Positions 1-3,515 of a DNA stretch of 5,314 nt are shown piece by piece (position 1 is the first letter of the stretch; each line of letters opens with the position of its first letter). This DNA is from Candidatus Bathyarchaeota archaeon (lineage in GTDB: Archaea; Thermoproteota; Bathyarchaeia; RBG-16-48-13; GCA-020355125): the NCBI GenBank assembly GCA_030671165.1, contig DAOVAG010000072.1:1-5314 (forward strand), in the 5' to 3' direction. A model generated the notes under the pieces. The model made no database searches, was not told where the DNA came from, and worked only from the letters and a program-made list of their open reading frames with translations. The position numbers and the translations under genes are program-made.

Positions 1-64
1 AAAATAAAACGCGTCCATCCTTCTGGATTAGTTGAGCTAATCTATTTCTTATTCCCCAAACCAT
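1..64 (-). CDS. Probable DhnA/LsrF-type class I aldolase, N-terminus only (runs off left edge)
   Basis: Reading leftward from the ATG at 64-62, 21 codons are open to the window edge and give MVWGIRNRLAQLIQKDGRVL followed by F. The pattern W-G-x-x-x-R-L-x-x-[IL]-(x)n-[DK]-G-[RK]-x-[VL] is what I recall from the start of LsrF/DhnA-type aldolases (E. coli LsrF has a DWGMQSRLSRIF stretch followed by a G-K-T-V-M-L-A segment). Those enzymes are cytoplasmic TIM-barrel, Schiff-base aldolases or thiolases acting on sugar phosphates or similar ketoses; the catalytic Lys would lie outside this window, so the substrate cannot be given. The start lies 11 bases beyond the stop of the upstream Cys-rich gene, with a weak GTGA ribosome-binding element in that gap, so the two are probably co-transcribed. 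The family call rests on only 21 residues and the gene could be something else. Confidence 0.5.
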   Translation of the reverse strand, partial: MVWGIRNRLAQLIQKDGRVLF

Positions 65-75
65 TTAGTTCACAT

Positions 76-288
76 CTATTTCATTGGTTTTAGAATCAAA
101 TAACCTTTTTCTATAAGCCAGTGATGAAATTGCCAAGTTGTAAATTTACAGTGGGTTCGACAGCTTTGTCTAGTGGATTCGTATGATTTAGATTCGATAT
201 TCAATTTGTTTAGCTTTGTTTGTGTGGGACAGTTAACGTCGTTACAGAACTCCCGTCGTTTATATACGTTGAATCCTTCTAAAGACAT
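76..288 (-). CDS. Small Cys-rich conserved protein, putative metal-binding (70 aa)
   Basis: I do not recognise a named family. From the ATG at 288 the protein has 70 residues; a TTG at 297 would add three (M-I-K), but ATG is preferred. Four cysteines sit in two pairs, C15-x4-C20-P and C43-x3-C47 (with H46 between), which suggests a Zn2+ site or an iron-sulfur cluster. The C-terminal part, TTWQFHHWLIEKGYLI, is rich in aromatic residues with two adjacent His (55, 56) and looks like a conserved structured element rather than random translation. Small size, no signal peptide and no membrane segment suggest a cytoplasmic protein. The aldolase-like start follows after 11 bases on the same strand, so it is probably the first gene of a two-gene or longer operon and may act with that enzyme. 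There is no clear Shine-Dalgarno upstream. I am confident that it is coding; the function is unknown. Confidence 0.68.
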   Translation of the reverse strand: MSLEGFNVYKRREFCNDVNCPTQTKLNKLNIESKSYESTRQSCRTHCKFTTWQFHHWLIEKGYLILKPMK

Positions 289-313
289 TTTAATCAAGGA
301 TTAATGGGTATAG

Positions 314-389
314 ACAGTAATAGATTTTTCTAGTGTCTTACACGGTGAGATGTCAAAGGTGTCCTTATCAAAAAATTACTGTAGAAAAA
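314..389. repeat. Nested inverted repeats in the leader of the Cys-rich gene
   Basis: Two 8-base inverted repeats overlap here. ACAGTAAT at 314-321 pairs with ATTACTGT at 375-382, and TTTTTCTA at 325-332 pairs with TAGAAAAA at 382-389. They sit just upstream of the Cys-rich gene (start 288) and could fold in its 5' untranslated RNA as alternative pairings, since both right arms use base 382. In such AT-rich DNA, chance repeats of this length are common, so a role is only inferred. Confidence 0.3.
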
Positions 390-427
390 GGTATGGATGT
401 GTATCGCTTGATATTTGTCTCCTCAAT

Positions 428-438
428 GTTATTTATAG
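428..438 (-). promoter_or_regulatory. Possible archaeal TATA box, minus strand
   Basis: On the minus strand this reads CTATAAATAAC, close to the archaeal TATA consensus. A start site about 26 bases on would be near 405, giving the Cys-rich gene a leader of roughly 115 bases that contains the inverted repeats at 314-389. No better TATA element lies closer to the gene. Assigned by eye only. Confidence 0.3.
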
Positions 439-445
439 ACAAGGT

Positions 446-463
446 CTCCCGGAAAGGCGGGGG
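446..463 (+). other. G/C-rich stem-loop in an AT-rich intergenic region
   Basis: CTCCCG (446-451), loop GAAAGG (452-457) and CGGGGG (458-463) form a 6-bp stem that is fully paired on the plus strand with one U-G wobble; on the minus strand the wobble becomes a C/A mismatch. It lies 77 bases past the HD gene stop, so it could act as that gene's 3' end, but the sequence after it on the minus strand is not U-rich. On the plus strand it is followed by TAACTATTATTTGTG, moderately U-rich, yet no plus-strand gene lies upstream. It stands out because its surroundings are so AT-rich. Function unknown. Confidence 0.4.
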
Positions 464-539
464 TAACTATTATTTGTGTGTATAAATTTATGTTTTGAGA
501 CTAAAGATGATTATGTGATTGGGTGATATTATATAGAAA

Positions 540-1838
540 TTACATGGTTATTTTGGTTGAAAAGGGTTGTTTTCCAAAGATTTCAGCTGCACCGTTTCTA
601 ACTTTATTTCTAAACTTTGGAGTAGTGTAGATTCGGATAATATCCATGTACCCAATCAGGGCATCAATAATAGGGGAATATTCTGATAGTGTGCGTCGTT
701 CTTTAGAACCGTCTGGAAGGCTTTGAAAGACAGGAATCTCAGATGGTTTTCCCAGTAGTGGATAATATGGGACAGAGGGTACCGTTGGCACATCAATTAA
801 AATGTAATTTGGATCTACTCCTGATGTTTCACCAATCTCTTCAATTATCTGATTTCTAATTTCATTTCGACTCATTAGGTTTGTGTAGAAGTCATTCCGG
901 TGGTGAATGATGGTTGTGTGAACACACTTGAGGAGTTTCCTATTTGAATATAATTGAGCTAATTCTTGGCTAATTCGTATTTTTTTTGTTCTTAAAGGTT
1001 TGAGAGATAGTAATCGAGAGAGAACAGTAGAGTCGTCAAGTTTTAGATAATCTTGAGGTTTTTGAAAGGAAGTCAATTCAAGTTGATCGTTAGCATAATC
1101 CATAGCACGAACGATCATTATTTCTGCAGCTCTTACGGTTCGATGAAAATAAACGGCTTTAAACATCTCATATCGAGCTATTACGAATGCTTCTAAGGCG
1201 TAGAGTGCATCAATATTCATAGCTAGTGTGTTATCGAAAACATCGATAGAATTGATTAAACGATGAACGTCTATCTTGCCATATTCGACACCTGCAAAGT
1301 GTGAGTCTCTGATGAGGTAGTCCATAGTATCAGCGTTAAATTGACTTGCAATAATTTTGTTGAGGAAGCTCTTGTCTGGTTTTTCAAGTTTTCCGACAGC
1401 GAGTTTAGAGAGGTCTTGTGTCGAATAACCATGCTCTGTGAGGATTTCTTTCAACTCACTGTTTTTAATGAGCCATTGGGTAACATCCTCATGGGTCATG
1501 TTACGGTATTTCCCTAGGATTTCCTCATACATGTGGGAGAATGGTCCGTGGCCAATGTCATGTAGGAGTCCAGCTATTCGAATTTTCTGGACATCGTCTT
1601 CACCTATGTAAGACATTTTCTCAAAATGGTTTCCTAGAAGCCCTGCTAAATGCATAACGCCCAAAGAGTGGGAAAATCTTGAATGTTCTGCTCCGGGATA
1701 TGTTAAAAAAGCACCTGAGAGCTGTTTAATACGCCTTAATCTCTGTACGGGTTGAGAGTCAATAAGTTCTTTCTCAACAGGAGTCATAAAGATGTATCCG
1801 TGGATTGGATCTCGGATCTCACCAATGCTTTTAATCAT
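540..1838 (-). CDS. HD-domain phosphohydrolase, SAMHD1/dGTPase-like (432 aa)
   Basis: Predicted cytoplasmic metal-dependent HD hydrolase of the COG1078/SAMHD1-like group, whose best-known members split dNTPs into deoxynucleoside and triphosphate. Residue numbers here count from a TTG one codon before the ATG at 1838, which I prefer as start; subtract one for the ATG form. Family landmarks appear in order: DPIHG (11-15), the QRLRRIKQL helix (33-41), the metal His in RFSHSLG (H58), the HD pair in LLHDIGHGPFSH (H94, D95), and NADTMDYLIRDS (169-180), where D171 matches the last metal ligand and Y175 and D179 match SAMHD1 substrate-pocket residues. All four metal ligands are therefore present and the enzyme should be active. 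Length is normal for the group. There is no N-terminal SAM domain, and I cannot identify allosteric nucleotide sites. No Shine-Dalgarno is seen; a TATA box lies about 65 bases upstream. It is divergent from the thymidylate kinase. dNTP hydrolysis rather than another nucleotide substrate is inferred. Confidence 0.92.
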   Translation of the reverse strand: MIKSIGEIRDPIHGYIFMTPVEKELIDSQPVQRLRRIKQLSGAFLTYPGAEHSRFSHSLGVMHLAGLLGNHFEKMSYIGEDDVQKIRIAGLLHDIGHGPFSHMYEEILGKYRNMTHEDVTQWLIKNSELKEILTEHGYSTQDLSKLAVGKLEKPDKSFLNKIIASQFNADTMDYLIRDSHFAGVEYGKIDVHRLINSIDVFDNTLAMNIDALYALEAFVIARYEMFKAVYFHRTVRAAEIMIVRAMDYANDQLELTSFQKPQDYLKLDDSTVLSRLLSLKPLRTKKIRISQELAQLYSNRKLLKCVHTTIIHHRNDFYTNLMSRNEIRNQIIEEIGETSGVDPNYILIDVPTVPSVPYYPLLGKPSEIPVFQSLPDGSKERRTLSEYSPIIDALIGYMDIIRIYTTPKFRNKVRNGAAEIFGKQPFSTKITM

Positions 1839-1899
1839 CAAATAACACGCTTATTCTTTAGTATTAGCTGTATTTTTACTTTGTTTTTTCTTTCAAGTT

Positions 1900-1911
1900 T
1901 ATTTTATAAAA
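1900..1911 (-). promoter_or_regulatory. TATA box for the HD hydrolase gene
   Basis: Minus strand reads TTTTATAAAATA within a longer A/T run starting CCTTTTTTTATAAAA. A start site about 26 bases downstream would fall near 1880, leaving a leader of roughly 40 bases before the ATG at 1838. The core TTTTATAAAA is palindromic, so it could also fire on the plus strand. Confidence 0.42.
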
Positions 1912-2090
1912 AAAGGAGGGATTATTAAAAATTAGAGTTAGTCATCAGTTACCATGGATAATGCAGAGGTTAGATCTTCAAGAATAATTGACAGGAAATT
2001 TATTAAAAACTATGAATGAAGAGGGGATTTCAATTGTTATATCTATCATCGCTTATGGTAGAATGTGTTTTTTGTTAAGGAATTGATTTC

Positions 2091-2130
2091 TTTTTTTAAA
2101 TGTGAAGATGGTGAATGGATAGTATAATTA
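2091..2130 (+). promoter_or_regulatory. Candidate TATA elements for the thymidylate kinase gene
   Basis: Two A/T elements fit. TTTTTTTAAATG at 2091-2102 would give a transcript start near 2124 and a 20-base leader to the TTG at 2144. AGTATAATTA at 2121-2130 would give a start near 2150, downstream of that TTG, and would then require the alternative TTG at 2165. The sequence alone does not decide between them. Confidence 0.35.
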
Positions 2131-2143
2131 AGATCGTGTACTC

Positions 2144-2740
2144 TTGTTTAGTAAGGGTTATGCTTTGTCTTTAATAGCCATAGAAGGAATTGATAGATCA
2201 GGTAAGAGAACTCATTCAATGGTGCTTTTAGAGAGATTACGGAGAATGGGAAGGCGCGTTGAGTATGTTACTTTCCCCGATTATAAGACACCGCTTGGTA
2301 AAGAGATTAAAAAGTTCCTTCGTGGCAGGATAAAGTTTAGGCCAGAGGTTAGACAGTTACTATATGTTGCTAACAGATGGGAGCGGGCAAATGACATATG
2401 CAGTTGGTTGAAGGAAGGGAAGATTGTGATTGCTGATAGATATATCCCATCTGGCATTGCTTATGGTTCCGCGAATAATCTAGAGTTAGAATGGATGTTG
2501 AAAATTGAGAAGGGTCTACCAGTCACTGATGTTGTAATAGTCATCGATATTCCAGTGGATACAGCGCATAAAAGAGAGAGAGCTAAAGATCTATACGAAG
2601 CAGATGAATTGTTCCAAGAGAGAGTTAGGAGAGCTTATCTAAACTTAGCTGAACAATTTGGCTGGGAGGTAATCGATGGGAAGGGATCTATAAATGAGAT
2701 CGCGGAAAACATCTGGAGGCACATCTCTAAAATCGTTTAG
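2144..2740 (+). CDS. tmk: Thymidylate kinase (dTMP kinase), 198 aa
   Basis: Phosphorylates dTMP to dTDP with ATP, the step before dTTP, in the cytoplasm. The P-loop EGIDRSGKRT (14-23) follows a short hydrophobic strand (LIAIEG). TFPDY (43-47) matches the family's FP-x-[RY] substrate segment, ANRWE is the Arg-containing element that contacts dTMP, and DRYIPSGIAY is the signature DRY motif; GLPVTDVVIVIDIP and LYEADELFQERV follow in the usual positions. Length is normal for the family. Arg18 in the P-loop is the feature of eukaryotic (type I) enzymes. Position 22 is Arg where Ser/Thr is common; Mycobacterium tuberculosis Tmk also has GKRT, so activity is still expected. An in-frame stop at 2129-2131 limits the start to TTG at 2144 or TTG at 2165; the latter gives MSLIAIEG, typical of the family, with AAGGG upstream, so the first seven residues are uncertain. 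Confidence 0.93.
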   Translation: MFSKGYALSLIAIEGIDRSGKRTHSMVLLERLRRMGRRVEYVTFPDYKTPLGKEIKKFLRGRIKFRPEVRQLLYVANRWERANDICSWLKEGKIVIADRYIPSGIAYGSANNLELEWMLKIEKGLPVTDVVIVIDIPVDTAHKRERAKDLYEADELFQERVRRAYLNLAEQFGWEVIDGKGSINEIAENIWRHISKIV

Positions 2741-2791
2741 AGTTCAATCTACCGTTTTAATTGTTATAAGTATAGAGATGTGCTCAAAAGT

Positions 2792-2876
2792 TGTATTATA
2801 CTAAGAATTTGTTGAGATAGCAGAGGTTCATAAACTGAATGAAAAAATTTGAGTAAGTTGTTGATTGTATAATACA
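2792..2876. repeat. Long-range inverted repeat in the convergent gap after tmk
   Basis: TGTATTATAC at 2792-2801 is an exact inverted partner of GTATAATACA at 2867-2876, a 10-bp stem closing a 65-base loop. Within the loop, TTTGAG near 2848 can pair with CTCAAA at 2783-2788 just outside it, so alternative folds exist. It lies between two convergent genes (kinase stop 2740, MoaD-like stop 2946). A TATA-like TTATAAGTATAG starts at 2764. It could be a structured 3' region or a small RNA. I could not find convincing C/D-box or H/ACA elements, and a chance match in AT-rich DNA is possible. Confidence 0.3.
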
Positions 2877-2945
2877 GGTAAGTGGAGACGTGAGAAACTT
2901 GAAAACGTGTTTAAGCCTGAACTCAAGATCGTTATAGTTGGATGT

Positions 2946-3233
2946 TCATCCACCGTGAGAAATTTGTATAATCGTTATAATGTCGTCATCTTTCAATTTT
3001 GTTTCGAGTCCTTCTAATACATTTATATCTTTACCATTAACCAGAGTTAGAGTGTTCTGTCTTAAATGTCCTGTTTCATGTTCAAGTAATAAATTCTGTT
3101 TTAATTTGAAGCTTGTTTTTAGTCTCTCAATCATTGTAGAAACAGTAATTGGCGCATCGATGTTAATCTGTAATTTCGAGGTCCCGGTTTCATTTTGTAA
3201 TATTCCAACAAATTCTACCCATATAGAAGCCAA
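2946..3233 (-). CDS. MoaD/ThiS-family ubiquitin-like sulfur-carrier protein (95 aa)
   Basis: A beta-grasp protein that ends in the exposed di-glycine (G94-G95) needed for adenylation by an E1-like enzyme and then thiocarboxylation. In this family the product serves molybdopterin synthesis, tRNA thiolation, or, for archaeal SAMPs, conjugation to proteins. The sequence shows the MoaD pattern TLVNGKDI (63-70) then LEGLETKLKDDD (73-84) and ITIIQISHGG at the end. The first strand is IWVEFVGIL (4-12). Length is right for MoaD-type rather than the shorter ThiS proteins. The start is TTG at 3233: AAGGA lies six bases before it and a good TATA box lies about 45 bases upstream, and no ATG or GTG occurs in frame nearby. 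No MoaE, MoeB/ThiF-like E1 or molybdopterin gene is in the window, so the pathway cannot be chosen. The tail SHGG differs from the common V-[AS]-G-G tail but keeps both glycines. Confidence 0.82.
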   Translation of the reverse strand: MASIWVEFVGILQNETGTSKLQINIDAPITVSTMIERLKTSFKLKQNLLLEHETGHLRQNTLTLVNGKDINVLEGLETKLKDDDIITIIQISHGG

Positions 3234-3239
3234 TTTTAT

Positions 3240-3244
3240 TCCTT
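3240..3244 (-). promoter_or_regulatory. Shine-Dalgarno site deciding the TTG start of the MoaD-like gene
   Basis: Minus strand reads AAGGA, six bases before the TTG at 3233. It is the best ribosome binding site in the window and supports the unusual TTG start. Confidence 0.6.
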
Positions 3245-3272
3245 CTTTGATTATATGTCCAAAAAGAAGGAG

Positions 3273-3286
3273 ATATTTATAATTTA
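3273..3286 (-). promoter_or_regulatory. TATA box for the MoaD-like gene, possibly bidirectional
   Basis: Minus strand reads TAAATTATAAATAT with core TTATAAATA (3274-3282). A start near 3252 would leave a leader of about 19 bases that just includes the AAGGA site. On the plus strand the same bases read ATATTTATAATTTA, also TATA-like, with a predicted start near 3305. Confidence 0.5.
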
Positions 3287-3337
3287 GATCTTTCTCAAAA
3301 AGATAGTAAGAGCGTATCGATAGAGATCAGGTATATC

Positions 3338-3366
3338 AGCACTGTAAAAGTGCTTTCTCTTTCTTT
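3338..3366 (+). terminator. Terminator-like hairpin with U-rich tail, no gene upstream on its strand
   Basis: AGCACT (3338-3343), loop GTAAA, AGTGCT (3349-3354) is a perfect 6-bp stem followed by TTCTCTTTCTTT. This is the shape of an intrinsic terminator for plus-strand RNA. A second stem, CTCTTT (3357-3362) with AAAGAG (3369-3374), overlaps the tail and could compete with it. The nearest plus-strand gene upstream ends at 2740, so this may end a small RNA starting from the TATA-like element at 3273-3286. Confidence 0.42.
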
Positions 3367-3467
3367 GAAAAGAGCGGATGGGAATGTTTTAAGTATAAAG
3401 ATTCAAATAGAATCAAATTTCTTTATTATAAAGGATCCGTAATTCAAGATCCATATTACATCCAGAG

Positions 3468-3479
3468 TATATTTTAAAT
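3468..3479 (+). promoter_or_regulatory. TATA box for the Kelch/PKD surface protein
   Basis: TATATTTTAAAT lies about 42 bases (centre to centre) before the ATG at 3516; a start near 3500 would give a leader of about 16 bases. The only ribosome-site-like sequence is AAAGGG at 3495-3500, too far from the ATG to be convincing. Confidence 0.42.
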
Positions 3480-3515
3480 CTTAAGATAGTAAATAAAGGG
3501 AAATAAGTTGATATT

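Larger units (their letters stand above)
1839..2143. other. Divergent intergenic region between HD hydrolase and thymidylate kinase
   Basis: About 305 AT-rich bases with no convincing gene. It holds the presumed TATA box of the HD gene (1900-1911, minus) and two candidate TATA elements for the kinase (2091-2130, plus). Two tiny plus-strand frames with ATG starts lie between them: 1954-2019 (21 codons) and 2012-2086 (24 codons, a hydrophobic peptide beginning MNEEGISIVISII), overlapping by 8 bases. A GGAGGG at 1915-1920 looks like a ribosome site but has no start codon at a suitable distance. No clear operator palindrome was found. Confidence 0.5.

Noticed and set aside
26..42. GATTAG/CTAATC hairpin near the left edge, considered as a terminator
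   Set aside because: It lies inside the coding start of the aldolase-like gene and has no poly-U tail on that strand.
1915..1920. GGAGGG resembling a strong Shine-Dalgarno on the plus strand
   Set aside because: The nearest plus-strand ATG is at 1954, more than 30 bases away, and no GTG or TTG with a real frame follows at usual spacing.
1954..2086. Two tiny overlapping plus-strand reading frames (21 and 24 codons) between the HD and tmk genes
   Set aside because: They have no ribosome binding site at a proper distance and no recognisable motif, and frames this short arise by chance in AT-rich DNA. They are recorded only within the intergenic entry.
2820..2920. CTGA words considered as D boxes of a C/D-box small RNA
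   Set aside because: No matching RTGATGA C box lies at the required distance, and no kink-turn pattern could be seen.
2980..3282. Plus-strand reading frame opposite the MoaD-like gene
   Set aside because: It is the antisense of a clearly recognisable MoaD-family protein, and its translation is Ser/Phe/Cys-rich with no family pattern.
3400..3452. Short inverted repeats (GATTC/GAATC, CTTTA/TAAAG, GGATC/GATCC) before the Kelch gene
   Set aside because: Each arm is only 5 bases and such repeats are frequent by chance at this base composition. They do not form a coherent array or CRISPR.
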